64,000 nt of DNA. It comes from Anaerosporobacter sp031551385 (GTDB taxonomy: Bacteria > Bacillota > Clostridia > Lachnospirales > Lachnospiraceae). Where the stretch lies: positions 105,051 to 169,050 of the forward strand of contig NZ_JAVBNS010000009.1 in NCBI RefSeq assembly GCF_031551385.1, written 5' to 3'. Positions 51,703 to 60,717 of this stretch are shown one piece after another; position 1 is the stretch's first letter; the number at the start of each line of letters is the position of its first letter. The notes under the pieces were generated by a model. That model was not told where the DNA came from, made no database searches, and saw nothing but the letters and a program-made list of their open reading frames with translations. The position numbers and the translations under genes were made by a program.

Positions 51703-52584
51703 ATGCATTTCACAGGAAGAACATGGAGACCTCCTTATGAAGCGGATTCATGTATTATTGAATTGACAAGTGGCTGCACATGGAATAAGTGTAATTTCTG
51801 CAGTCTGTATAAGCAGGAAGCATTTGGTTTGACAACACTTGAAAAATTCGAAGTGGATTTACAAGAAATAAAATCTCTTCAACCAAATGCAAGGAGGTTG
51901 TTTTTGACAGGAGCGAATCCGTTTGCTCTAAGTTATGAAACGTTAAAACCTTATGTTTTGACAGTGAGAGACTATTTAATCAAATGCCAGCATATTGCGA
52001 TGTTTGCAAGCATTCGGGACATTAAGAATAAAGATGTATGGCAGTTAAAGAAGTTACGAGCGATGGGAGTGAATGGACTTAGTATCGGAGTTGAAAGTGG
52101 AGATGATACTACTCTTGCGTTAGCAGGAAAAGGTTATACATCTTATGACATTTTAGAACAGTGTAGGAAGTTAGAGGAAGCGAATATTGAATATTACTTT
52201 GTATATATGACAGGATTGGCTGGAAAAAACAATGGATATCGTAATGCAATAAATAGCGCTAGACTTTTCAGTCAACTTAATCCCTACTTTATCTCTATTG
52301 ATGCACTGACATTATTTTCAGATACAAAGCTATATACTATGGCGCAAGAGGGGATATTTATTCCAGCAGGAGAACACGAGCGTCTGAAAGAATTGCAGGT
52401 TTTTATTCAGAACCTAAAGATAAGGATGCATTTATTTGCTAATTCTAATTCAAATTTTTATCCGATTGCTGCGTATCTACCGAAAGAACGAGAATATGTA
52501 ATTAGTGAGATTGAGCAGATTATGGAGACATTTACAGAGGAAGAGATGCTGAGCTATAGAGATGGTTTGAAGTCATTGGGGTAG
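51703..52584 (+). CDS. Radical SAM protein 2
   Basis: 293 residues, paralogous to the previous gene from end to end (HFTGRTWRPPYEADS, CTWNKCNFC, LTGANPFALSYETL, VNGLSIGVESGDD). Both cluster motifs are intact. The two probably work on related substrates or as a heterodimer under the HxlR regulator. Confidence 0.88.
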   Translation: MHFTGRTWRPPYEADSCIIELTSGCTWNKCNFCSLYKQEAFGLTTLEKFEVDLQEIKSLQPNARRLFLTGANPFALSYETLKPYVLTVRDYLIKCQHIAMFASIRDIKNKDVWQLKKLRAMGVNGLSIGVESGDDTTLALAGKGYTSYDILEQCRKLEEANIEYYFVYMTGLAGKNNGYRNAINSARLFSQLNPYFISIDALTLFSDTKLYTMAQEGIFIPAGEHERLKELQVFIQNLKIRMHLFANSNSNFYPIAAYLPKEREYVISEIEQIMETFTEEEMLSYRDGLKSLG

Positions 52585-52629
52585 AGGGAAGGCATGTCGT
52601 TATCATTACAATGACAAGTAAGAAATATA

Positions 52630-52672
52630 GCAAAGCACCAATGGAAGAAAATTCTGTAGGTGCTTTGTTATG
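52630..52672 (+). terminator. Terminator after the radical SAM genes
   Basis: CAAAGCACC pairs with GGTGCTTTG, then TTATGTTTT. Confidence 0.7.
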
Positions 52673-52795
52673 TTTTACAAACATTTAATCCCCACATAAT
52701 ACACCCCGAATGAAATAAATATATAATTACTGGAAAATCAAGTAGAAGTCTTGTATAATGAACCTATCACTATTCTAGGGGAGGAAGAAGGCAAT

Positions 52796-53746
52796 ATGGA
52801 GATTAGTCCACGTACGCGAAAAATACTTATGATATGTATTGTTATTATAGGAATACTTATTTTAATGGCAGATGAAGATGAGAGATATGATTATACATTT
52901 GAACCAACAGGAGACATAACGAGTTTATATATTGAAAGTGATAATGTGGAAGTGAAGATAGTGGAAGGTGAGGCTTTTTGTGTAGAAGGAGAGAGTCTAA
53001 AAAAAGACACGTATACGTTCGAACAAAAAGGGGAGACACTATTTGTAAAATCTATAAAAGGCAAATTTAGTGTATATGACTTTGATAATTTTGATTTTCC
53101 ACCACTAATAACGATAACAATTCCAAGTAATATAGAGTTTGATAAAATTTCCATTAAAAATGGAAGCAAGGAAGTTCAGATGGTTTCTGTATTGTCAGCA
53201 AAAGAATGTAAGATAGTAACGGGTTCAGGAACAATATCGATGGACAAGATACAAGTAGACTCATTTACGATTCAAGTGGGATCAGGAGACATTAATATAA
53301 AGGAATTATCAGCAAATACCATGGAAACATCAGTAGGATCAGGAGACATACAATTTGGTTATACGGAATGCGACAAGTTAAGTATGGAAATTGGATCAGG
53401 AGATGTGAACTGTAAGAGCTTGGAGGCTAGAAATGCTACAGTAGAGATTGGCTCAGGACGTTTAGAAGCTAAGAATGTTAAATTAATGAATATAGCAGGA
53501 CAGACTGGTTCAGGGAAGATTTATCTAAAGGGAGAATTAACAGGTACATCTAAATTTACTTGTGGTAGTGGAAAGATTGAATTGAATATAGAAGGAGATA
53601 TGGAAGATTATTCATTTAAAATAGATGGTGAAGATGTCTCTATAAATGGCAAGGAATATAGTAAAAATTATAAGAGCGAGATAGAAATGGATAGACAATT
53701 GCAATTAAAGGCTGGTTCAGGCCGTATTGATGTAACAATTCGATAA
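52796..53746 (+). CDS. DUF4097 protein (repeated GSG beta-strand protein)
   Basis: 316 residues. One membrane anchor (ILMICIVIIGILILMA) precedes a right-handed beta structure with repeated GSG turns (TGSGTIS, VGSGDIN, VGSGDIQ, IGSGDVN, IGSGRLE, TGSGKIY, CGSGKIE, AGSGRID) spaced about 20 residues apart. This is the DUF4097 family, often next to envelope-stress genes. ATG 52796 follows GGGGAGG; a TATAAT overlaps the longer frame's start at 52751. Confidence 0.82.
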   Translation: MEISPRTRKILMICIVIIGILILMADEDERYDYTFEPTGDITSLYIESDNVEVKIVEGEAFCVEGESLKKDTYTFEQKGETLFVKSIKGKFSVYDFDNFDFPPLITITIPSNIEFDKISIKNGSKEVQMVSVLSAKECKIVTGSGTISMDKIQVDSFTIQVGSGDINIKELSANTMETSVGSGDIQFGYTECDKLSMEIGSGDVNCKSLEARNATVEIGSGRLEAKNVKLMNIAGQTGSGKIYLKGELTGTSKFTCGSGKIELNIEGDMEDYSFKIDGEDVSINGKEYSKNYKSEIEMDRQLQLKAGSGRIDVTIR

Positions 53747-53891
53747 GTAATTAGAAATCTATTGACAGAGAAGCGATTAAGGTATACTATTGAAGTATGA
53801 ATAAATATGCAATGCGATTGTATATATGCAACGAAAATATATCTGAAATGAATAATTATAAACAACCATTGAAAGGGGAACGTGAACAGAG

Positions 53892-54827
53892 ATGAATTTA
53901 AAAGGACGTAGTTTTTTAACATTGAAAGATTTTACACCAGAAGAGATTACATATTTTATTGATTTAGCAGCAGATTTAAAAGCAAAGAAAAAGAATGGTA
54001 TTACAGGTAATAGCTTAAAGGGTAAGAATATTGCATTAATATTTGAGAAACCTTCCACGAGAACAAGATGTTCATTTACAATTGGCTGTGTTGATGAAGG
54101 TGGACACCCAGAATATCTTGGAAAAGATGACATTCAACTTGGACATAAAGAAAGTGTAGAAGATACAGCTCGTGTACTTGGTAGAATGTTTGATGGTATT
54201 GAATTCCGTGGATTCAAACAAGATACCGTAGAGAAATTAGCAAAGTATAGTGGTGTACCTGTATGGAATGGCCTTACAGATGAATATCATCCAACACAAA
54301 TCTTAGCAGATTTCCTAACATTAAAAGAGCAATTTGGACATTTAAAAGGATTAAAATTAGTATATGTAGGTGATGGAAGAAACAATATGGCAAACAGTTT
54401 AATGATTGGTTCTTCTAAATTAGGAATTAATTTCGTAATTCTTGCACCGAAAGAATTATGGCCAGAAGATACATTGGTGAACACTTGTAACGAATATGCA
54501 AAAGAAGCTGGTTCTGTAATCGAAGTTACAGATGATTTGAATGCAGTAGAAGGTGCAGATGCAATCTATACAGATGTATGGTGCTCTATGGGTGAAGAAG
54601 ACAAAGCGGCAGAACGTATCGCAATGCTTTCACCATACCAAGTAAATCATAACTTACTTGCGAAGACAAAGAAAGATTCGACAGTCTTCTTACACTGCCT
54701 ACCAGCAGTAAAAGGCAAAGAAGTAACAGAAGAATTATTTGAAGAATTTGCTGAAGTAATATTTGACGAAGCAGAGAATCGTATGCATACGATTAAAGCA
54801 GTTATGGTAGCTACATTAGGTGAATAA
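53892..54827 (+). CDS. argF: Ornithine carbamoyltransferase
   Basis: 311 residues. Carbamoyl phosphate site FEKPSTRTR (near residue 55), HPTQ near 134 and the ornithine motif HCLPA near 272 are intact. It joins ornithine and carbamoyl phosphate to citrulline in arginine synthesis, or runs in reverse in arginine breakdown. No arc genes lie next to it. AAAGGGG precedes the ATG. Followed by two hairpins. Confidence 0.96.
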   Translation: MNLKGRSFLTLKDFTPEEITYFIDLAADLKAKKKNGITGNSLKGKNIALIFEKPSTRTRCSFTIGCVDEGGHPEYLGKDDIQLGHKESVEDTARVLGRMFDGIEFRGFKQDTVEKLAKYSGVPVWNGLTDEYHPTQILADFLTLKEQFGHLKGLKLVYVGDGRNNMANSLMIGSSKLGINFVILAPKELWPEDTLVNTCNEYAKEAGSVIEVTDDLNAVEGADAIYTDVWCSMGEEDKAAERIAMLSPYQVNHNLLAKTKKDSTVFLHCLPAVKGKEVTEELFEEFAEVIFDEAENRMHTIKAVMVATLGE

Positions 54828-54831
54828 TTAT

Positions 54832-54934
54832 GATACAAGGATTGCGAGAGTATAAAATGCGTAGCAATCCGTGTATCAGTTTATATAAGACTCTTACGGA
54901 GAAATCATATTGATTTCGTGATAAGAGTCTTTTA
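54832..54934 (+). terminator. Two hairpins downstream of argF
   Basis: The first is GGATTGC/GCAATCC with GATAC/GTATC (54832-54877); the second is AAGACTCTTA/TAAGAGTCTT with inner GAAATCA/TGATTTC and a T tract (54887-54934). The second is the terminator. Confidence 0.85.
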
Positions 54935-54969
54935 TTATTGAATAAATAATTATTAAGTTTTCATAAAAA

Positions 54970-54986
54970 TGTCATGAAAATGACAT
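54970..54986. promoter_or_regulatory. Dyad upstream of citrate synthase
   Basis: ATGTCAT-GAA-ATGACAT is a perfect dyad about 120 bases before the gene, a candidate operator. Confidence 0.5.
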
Positions 54987-55107
54987 ACAAATAGAGATAT
55001 TTATGCTATACTAGTAACAATCGAGCTTTATAGGAATGACTTCGCATTTAAAATTCGTGAAATTAATTTCGGTAAAACCGTCACCCATTTTGAAAGGAGA
55101 AGGAACT

Positions 55108-56499
55108 ATGAAACAATTTGAGTACGCTGAAATTGCAAAAGAGGTAAAGGAATTAGCCGAATTATGCAAAAAAAACAGCAAAATAGATCCAGAATTATAT
55201 GGAAAATATGAAGTAAAAAGAGGTCTTCGTGATGTTAGCGGTAAGGGTGTGCTAACAGGATTGACAGAGATTTCAGAAATCGTATCCTATACTATTGTGG
55301 ATAGTGATTTGGTCCCTTGTGAAGGTAAACTGTATTACCAAGGTGTTAATGTGCAAGACCTTGTTAATGGGTTTATTACAGAGAAGCGATTTGGATTTGA
55401 AGAAACAATATATCTGTTACTATTTGGTGCGTTGCCAAGTAAGGAACAACTGAATAATCTGAATGCTTTATTAGCAAAATATAGAGAAGAGTTACCAACA
55501 AACTTTGTTAGAGACATTATTATGAAAGCTCCAAGTAAGGATATGATGAATACTTTAGCAAGAAGTGTATTAACTCTATATTCTTATGATGAAATGGCAG
55601 ATGATACATCTGTTGAGAATGTATTAAGACAATGTCTTCAATTGATAGCGTTATTCCCAATGCTATCTGTATATGGATATCAAGCATATAGTCATTATCA
55701 TGATGGAAATAGTTTGTTTATTCACTCACCGCAGCAAGAGTTATCGACTGCGGAGAACATATTATATATCTTACGTCCAGACAGTAAGTTTTCTGAACTA
55801 GAAGCAAAAATACTTGATATTGCGTTAGTATTACATGCTGAGCATGGTGGCGGTAATAATTCAACATTTACAGATCATGTTGTTACTTCATCAGGAACAG
55901 ATACGTATTCTGCGATTGCAGCTTCCCTTGGTTCATTAAAAGGTCCTAGACATGGTGGAGCGAACATCAAAGTAATTAAGATGTTTGAAGACATGAAAGA
56001 GACAATCAAAGATTGGGAAGATGAAGAGGCAGTACGCCAGTACTTAGTTGATTTATTGAACAAGAAAGCATTTGATAATGCAGGATTAATCTATGGAATG
56101 GGTCATGCAGTATATTCCATCTCGGATCCTCGTGCAGATATCTTGAGGGGATTTGTTAAGAATCTTTCAGATGAGAAAGGTCTACAAAAAGAATACGCTT
56201 TATATAGTATGGTAGAGAGATTAGCACCAGAAGTTATTGCGAAGGAAAGAAGAATCTACAAGGGAGTTAGTGCTAACGTAGACTTCTATAGTGGATTTGT
56301 ATATAGAATGCTTGATTTACCAATGGAATTATATACACCTATTTTTGCAATAGCACGTATAGCAGGTTGGTCTGCGCATCGTCTTGAAGAAATTATCAAT
56401 GATGGTAAGATTATCCGTCCGGGATATAAGAGTGTTGCAAAGCACAAACCATATAAGACAATGGAAGATCGTATCGCTGAAGAGGAAAAAGAAGCATAA
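55108..56499 (+). CDS. gltA: Citrate/2-methylcitrate synthase
   Basis: 463 residues. Catalytic segments LHAEHGGGNNSTF (His), MGHAVYSISDPRA (His) and GANIKVIKM are intact; the class is the larger clostridial-type citrate synthase. It condenses oxaloacetate with acetyl-CoA, feeding glutamate synthesis through a partial TCA path. ATG 55108 has GAAAGGAGAAGG ahead; the open frame back to 55036 has no site. Confidence 0.93.
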   Translation: MKQFEYAEIAKEVKELAELCKKNSKIDPELYGKYEVKRGLRDVSGKGVLTGLTEISEIVSYTIVDSDLVPCEGKLYYQGVNVQDLVNGFITEKRFGFEETIYLLLFGALPSKEQLNNLNALLAKYREELPTNFVRDIIMKAPSKDMMNTLARSVLTLYSYDEMADDTSVENVLRQCLQLIALFPMLSVYGYQAYSHYHDGNSLFIHSPQQELSTAENILYILRPDSKFSELEAKILDIALVLHAEHGGGNNSTFTDHVVTSSGTDTYSAIAASLGSLKGPRHGGANIKVIKMFEDMKETIKDWEDEEAVRQYLVDLLNKKAFDNAGLIYGMGHAVYSISDPRADILRGFVKNLSDEKGLQKEYALYSMVERLAPEVIAKERRIYKGVSANVDFYSGFVYRMLDLPMELYTPIFAIARIAGWSAHRLEEIINDGKIIRPGYKSVAKHKPYKTMEDRIAEEEKEA

Positions 56500-56509
56500 G
56501 AATATAAAA

Positions 56510-56600
56510 TAGTAAAGCTGTTATACTGGTTTTTCAAAGATATTTTTTGAAAGCGTAGTGTAGCAGCTTTAAAGTTACTGTGTAAACAGTAACACTTTAA
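56510..56600 (+). terminator. Hairpins after citrate synthase
   Basis: AAAGCTG (about 56513) can pair with CAGCTTT (about 56564). A second tight hairpin GTTACTGT-GTAA-ACAGTAAC follows at 56574-56593. GTTACTGT/ACAGTAAC also occurs in the inverted-repeat element at 57983-58157. Confidence 0.55.
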
Positions 56601-56616
56601 AACTATGGAGGGTACA

Positions 56617-56898
56617 ATGAAGTGGAATAAGATTATTACGGACAACAAACTTCTGCCAGATTTAATTAATATGATTTTAGGTGTTGCAGTTATCGTATTA
56701 TTTATATTAGTTATGTTGGAACCATCAAGTTATGGATTAATGTCAGCATTAATGGTTGTAGCAGGCATTATGAACCTAAGTAATGGCTATCGAAAATATA
56801 AAGTAAATGGTCAAAAAGCAATGGGGATTTTCTTTGGAATGGTAGGGTTTGCTATATTTATATTTGGCATATACTATCTACGTTTGGCATTGGCATAA
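56617..56898 (+). CDS. Small membrane protein of unknown function
   Basis: 93 residues with three membrane helices (LINMILGVAVIVLFILVML, GLMSALMVVAGIMNLS, AMGIFFGMVGFAIFIFGIYY). ATG 56617 follows GGAGGG. Family not recognised; such proteins are common in Lachnospiraceae. Confidence 0.72.
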   Translation: MKWNKIITDNKLLPDLINMILGVAVIVLFILVMLEPSSYGLMSALMVVAGIMNLSNGYRKYKVNGQKAMGIFFGMVGFAIFIFGIYYLRLALA

Positions 56899-56937
56899 GT
56901 TGAGAAATATACGAATATTAGAAAGAAGAGAGCGGGT

Positions 56938-57918
56938 ATGAAGACAAAGATATTAACAATATTAAGTAGTAGTGATACTTATGTATCAGGTCAGCAATTA
57001 TGCGAGCAGCTTAATGTTTCCAGAACCGCGGTATGGAAAGTGGTGAATCGTTTAAAAGACGAAGGATATCAAATTGATTCCGTATCGAACAAAGGATATC
57101 GATTGCTCAGTCAGCCAGACGCAGTGACAAACGAAGCGATTCTTAGTAAGTTGCAGACACGTTATATAGGAAGACAGGTTTATTGCTATGATGAAGTAAC
57201 TTCTACGAATACGGTAGCGAAGCAATTAGCGGATGAAGGAAAAGAAGAAGGAACGTTGGTTGTTTCAGATAAGCAGAATCAAGGCAAAGGCAGGAGAGGA
57301 CGTGGTTGGGAATCGCCAAGTGGAACAGGGGTGTTTATGACAGTGATCTTAAAGCCACAGATGAAGCCAATATATGCCTCTATGTTAACATTAGTAGCAG
57401 CATTAGCAGTAAATGATGCAATTGTGGAGTTGACGGGTTTAGAATCAAAAATAAAATGGCCGAATGATATTGTTGTTAATAAAAAGAAAGTATGTGGCAT
57501 TTTAACGGAATTAAGCGCAGAGGTGGATTACATCAATTATATTGTTGTAGGAATTGGTATTAATGTAAGTGCAAAGGATTTTCCTGAGGAGATAAGTGAT
57601 AAAGCAACATCGTTGTTATTAGAATCAGGAAAGTCAATTAGTCGTGCACAACTGATTGCTAAGACAATGGAACATCTGGAGCGATATTACGAGCAATTTC
57701 TAAAAACACATGATTTAAGCGAATTAAATGAGATGTATTCGAATGCTTTAATTAATAAAGACCGTGAGGTAAGGATTTTGGCGGAGGAAAACTCCTATAC
57801 AGGTATTGCGAGAGGAATTACAGATAAAGGGCATCTACTTGTTGAAAAAGATAATGCTGAACTTGTGGAAGTGTATGCAGGTGAGGTATCTGTTAGGGGA
57901 TTATATTCCTATACGTAG
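56938..57918 (+). CDS. birA: Bifunctional biotin ligase/biotin repressor BirA
   Basis: 326 residues. N-terminal HTH (ILSSSDTYVSGQQLCEQLNV), then the ligase core with GKGRRGRGWESPSGTG (biotinyl-AMP loop), KWPNDIVV and the C-terminal SH3-like part (REVRILAEENSYTGIARGI). It attaches biotin to carboxyl carriers and represses biotin genes. It is closely spaced to the preceding membrane protein gene (39 bases). Confidence 0.95.
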   Translation: MKTKILTILSSSDTYVSGQQLCEQLNVSRTAVWKVVNRLKDEGYQIDSVSNKGYRLLSQPDAVTNEAILSKLQTRYIGRQVYCYDEVTSTNTVAKQLADEGKEEGTLVVSDKQNQGKGRRGRGWESPSGTGVFMTVILKPQMKPIYASMLTLVAALAVNDAIVELTGLESKIKWPNDIVVNKKKVCGILTELSAEVDYINYIVVGIGINVSAKDFPEEISDKATSLLLESGKSISRAQLIAKTMEHLERYYEQFLKTHDLSELNEMYSNALINKDREVRILAEENSYTGIARGITDKGHLLVEKDNAELVEVYAGEVSVRGLYSYT

Positions 57919-57982
57919 GTAGGATGGCAATGCCAATTGGAACTCCAAATTACTAGCGTCATTCTAGGCTTAAAACCATATA

Positions 57983-58157
57983 ACAATTGTCACATGGTTA
58001 CTGTTCACACAAAACGTTCACAGTAACGGAATCCAGCCCATTTAAAGTTCGCCTTCGGCGAAGGGGCTGGATTCTTGGCTATTTTAAGTTATTAGCCCAT
58101 AGCCTTGCAGCGTGGTGCAAGGCTTGGGAGTGAACAGTAACATCACATGACAATTGT
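57983..58157. repeat. Nested inverted-repeat element (MITE-like or structured RNA)
   Basis: Outer arms ACAATTGTCA...GTTACTGTTCAC (57983-58008) and GTGAACAGTAAC...TGACAATTGT (58130-58157) are complementary apart from a few central bases. Inside are a hairpin GAATCCAGCCC / GGGCTGGATTC (58029-58074) topped by TTCGCC-TTC-GGCGAA, and another AGCCTTGCA / TGCAAGGCT (58101-58124). GTTACTGT at 57997 can also pair with ACAGTAAC at 58020. No ORF is inside. It is more GC-rich than its flanks. See findings. Confidence 0.8.
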
Positions 58158-58315
58158 CACGACTTTGTTTTCTTACGCTATATCCATTGCACAATGAAGA
58201 GGAATGAAGTATATTAAGGGTAAGAGGTAAGGTGCACACTTACAAGAAATTAGCGATTAACCTTAAAGAGCAATGGACATTCCGAACGTAGGGATGTGAG
58301 AATAGGAGGCAAAGT

Positions 58316-59170
58316 ATGAAGCGTAATGCGACAGGATTTATATGGGGTTTAATTATTATAGCACTAGGTGTGCTAATCGGTGCGAAGGCGTTTGGACTGA
58401 ATTTTGACATTTTCTTTGATGGATGGTGGACATTATTTATTATTATTCCATGTGCAGTTGGTATTTGCGAAAAAGGCAATAGAACAGGAAGTGCGATTGG
58501 TCTTGCAATCGGTGTTATGTTATTGTTAGGAGCACAGAACCGTATTGCTTGGAATATGATTGGAAAACTAATTGTTGCATGTGTCTTTGTTATTATTGGT
58601 TTAAAACTAGTTTTTGATGAAAGTAGAAGAGGCAAGCATATAGAGGATTTTCAGAATAATAGTAATCCAGAGAGTTCTTACACATACACATATGACTCGA
58701 ATAATACAAGCAATATGAATACGAATTCGTATTCAGACAGCAATAACTCAAACTATAATACAAATTTTAATACAAACAATAATGGAAATACAAACAATAA
58801 TGGCAATACAAATAGTGGCAGCCAATCTTATAATACAATTCATGATACTAATGTGAATGCAATTTTTTCGGCAAAAAATCTAAATTATAATGGTTTATAC
58901 TTTGGAGGCGTTGCAGTTACAGCAGTATTTGGAGGAATTGAGATTAATCTTAGAAATGCAGTTATTGATAAAGACGTAATTATTGATGTAACAGCAATCT
59001 TTGGAGGAATCGACATCTTCGTGCCATCAAATGTAAGAGTAGTGACAAATTGTACAGCAATTTTTGGCGGTGTGGATAACAAAAAGGATAACGCTTTTAT
59101 GAATACTGCGAATGTGCCAACAATTTATGTAAATGGAGCTTGTATTTTTGGCGGAGTTGATATAAAATAG
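58316..59170 (+). CDS. LiaF-like membrane protein with Asn-rich linker
   Basis: 284 residues. Four membrane segments at about 8-110 (LiaI/LiaF-type transmembrane region), then a low-complexity linker at about 120-170 rich in Asn, Thr, Ser and Tyr (NTNNNGNTNNNGNTNSGS), then the LiaF C-terminal domain with repeated AIFGGI/AVFGGI units. LiaF proteins inhibit the LiaRS cell-envelope stress system; no liaRS is adjacent. GGAGG precedes the ATG. Confidence 0.8.
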   Translation: MKRNATGFIWGLIIIALGVLIGAKAFGLNFDIFFDGWWTLFIIIPCAVGICEKGNRTGSAIGLAIGVMLLLGAQNRIAWNMIGKLIVACVFVIIGLKLVFDESRRGKHIEDFQNNSNPESSYTYTYDSNNTSNMNTNSYSDSNNSNYNTNFNTNNNGNTNNNGNTNSGSQSYNTIHDTNVNAIFSAKNLNYNGLYFGGVAVTAVFGGIEINLRNAVIDKDVIIDVTAIFGGIDIFVPSNVRVVTNCTAIFGGVDNKKDNAFMNTANVPTIYVNGACIFGGVDIK

Positions 59171-59220
59171 TTTCGCAACGAAGTAGTTGCGATAAAAACA
59201 GATATCCAATGGGAGAAATT

Positions 59221-59574
59221 ATGTATCAAGATAACGTTATCTTATGTGCATCAAGTGCATATGAGCAAAAATATTATTTAAATGAAGATTTTAAAGCTTT
59301 ACCAGACGGAATAAAGGAAGAGCTTCAAATTATGTGTGTATTATACACAGAGGATATAGGCGGTATTCTAACACTTCAATTTGAAGAAGATGGAACACTA
59401 GTCTTCCATGTTGAATCAGACGAAGGCGATTTACTATTTGATGAAATTGGTAGTGTGCTTAAAATCAAAGAATTACAAAGAACAAAAGAAGAATTGCTAG
59501 AATCACTAGAGCTTTACTATAAAGTATTTTTCTTGAATGAAGATGTTTCGGAATTACTAGATAATGAGGGTTAG
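59221..59574 (+). CDS. DUF6145-type protein
   Basis: 117 residues, acidic (LTLQFEEDGTLVFHVESDEG). It matches the DUF6145 pattern of Lachnospiraceae by memory. ATG 59221 has GGGAG 6 bases ahead; ATG 59209 overlaps the site. Function unknown. It is 15 bases before the Dabb gene. Confidence 0.6.
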   Translation: MYQDNVILCASSAYEQKYYLNEDFKALPDGIKEELQIMCVLYTEDIGGILTLQFEEDGTLVFHVESDEGDLLFDEIGSVLKIKELQRTKEELLESLELYYKVFFLNEDVSELLDNEG

Positions 59575-59589
59575 AAAGGAAGAATAAAC

Positions 59590-59895
59590 ATGATTAGACA
59601 TATTGTAATGTTTGAATTTGCAAAAGAGGCAAAAGGCAAGACGGCTATTGAAAATGCAGTTATTGCAAAAGATTTGTTATTAGAATTAACACAAAAATTG
59701 GATTTCATTCGACGTATGGAAGTTGGAATTAATGCTTCGGAAGCAGCAGATACAAATTATACGTTATGTCTTACTTGTGATTTTGATTCCATTGAGGACT
59801 TAAATCGCTATGCGGTGCATCCAGAACATTTAAGAGTTGGAGAATTTATTGGAGATGTAAGAATAAGTCGTGCTTGTGTTGATTACGAGCTATAG
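59590..59895 (+). CDS. Dabb-family (stress-responsive A/B barrel) protein
   Basis: 101 residues. RHIVMFEFAKEA, VGINASEAADTNYTLCLTCD and YAVHPEHLRVGEFI are the Dabb pattern: a dimeric alpha/beta barrel. Substrate unknown. Spaced 14 bases from coaX, probably cotranscribed. Confidence 0.88.
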   Translation: MIRHIVMFEFAKEAKGKTAIENAVIAKDLLLELTQKLDFIRRMEVGINASEAADTNYTLCLTCDFDSIEDLNRYAVHPEHLRVGEFIGDVRISRACVDYEL

Positions 59896-59909
59896 GAAGG
59901 ATAGAAGAT

Positions 59910-60689
59910 ATGTTACTTGTAGTAGATATAGGAAATACGAATATAACACTGGGTATATTTGAAGAGAAGGAATTGCTTGGAACGTTTCGAATGACGACAA
60001 AGATTGCTCGAACTTCTGATGAATACGGAATATTTATACGAGACTTACTGCTTACGAGAGGACTTAAACCAGAGGATATTGAGGCTGTTATTGTATCTTC
60101 TGTTGTGCCTAATCTTATGCATTCATTTAAGAATGGTATTATTAAATATCTAGATGTAACTCCGATTATTGTTGGAGCAGGTACAAAGACAGGAATTAAG
60201 ATTGCTATAGCAAATCCAAGAGAAGTAGGTTCGGATCGAATTGTAGATTTAGTGGCAGCATATGAAACATATGGTGGACCATTAATTGTAATTGATTTTG
60301 GTACAGCTACTACATATGATTTAATCTTAGAAGATGGTTCTTTTGTAGCAGGTCTAACATGTCCGGGAATTCGCATCTGTGCGAATGCATTATGGTCAGA
60401 TACAGCAGCTCTTCCTGAAGTTGAAATTAAAAAGCCAGATTCTATCTTGGCAAAAGATACGATAACAAGTATGCAAGCAGGCCTTGTATATGGCTATATC
60501 GGACAGACGGAATATATCATTAAGAAGATGAAAGAAGAGATAGGAATTCCAGATATTAAAGTAGTTGCAACTGGTGGATTAGGCAAGATTATTGCTGATG
60601 CAACGGATGAAATTCAGATATATGACTCCGCTCTTACAATGAATGGGCTTCGATTGATTTATGAGAAATGTAAAGGTAAGAGAAACTAG
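59910..60689 (+). CDS. coaX: Type III pantothenate kinase
   Basis: 259 residues. LLVVDIGNTNITLGIFE (phosphate loop, catalytic Asp), GSDRIVDLVAAYETYG and VIDFGTATTYDLI, then VVATGGLGKIIADATDE are all intact. It phosphorylates pantothenate, the first CoA step; type III kinases need a monovalent cation and are not inhibited by CoA. 28 bases before dus. Confidence 0.95.
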   Translation: MLLVVDIGNTNITLGIFEEKELLGTFRMTTKIARTSDEYGIFIRDLLLTRGLKPEDIEAVIVSSVVPNLMHSFKNGIIKYLDVTPIIVGAGTKTGIKIAIANPREVGSDRIVDLVAAYETYGGPLIVIDFGTATTYDLILEDGSFVAGLTCPGIRICANALWSDTAALPEVEIKKPDSILAKDTITSMQAGLVYGYIGQTEYIIKKMKEEIGIPDIKVVATGGLGKIIADATDEIQIYDSALTMNGLRLIYEKCKGKRN

Positions 60690-60717
60690 GGCTATTTAGA
60701 AAGGCATAGAACGTGTT

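Noticed and set aside
52900..53740. Repeated GSG-coding units as a possible CRISPR-like array
   Set aside because: They are coding repeats of a DUF4097 protein with irregular spacing and diverged DNA.
54832..54877. First hairpin after argF as an attenuator or riboswitch
   Set aside because: It is downstream of the stop codon with a true terminator right behind it; no leader role is possible for argF.
59846..60376. 176-codon minus-strand ORF opposite coaX
   Set aside because: Antisense to an intact pantothenate kinase gene with all motifs present.
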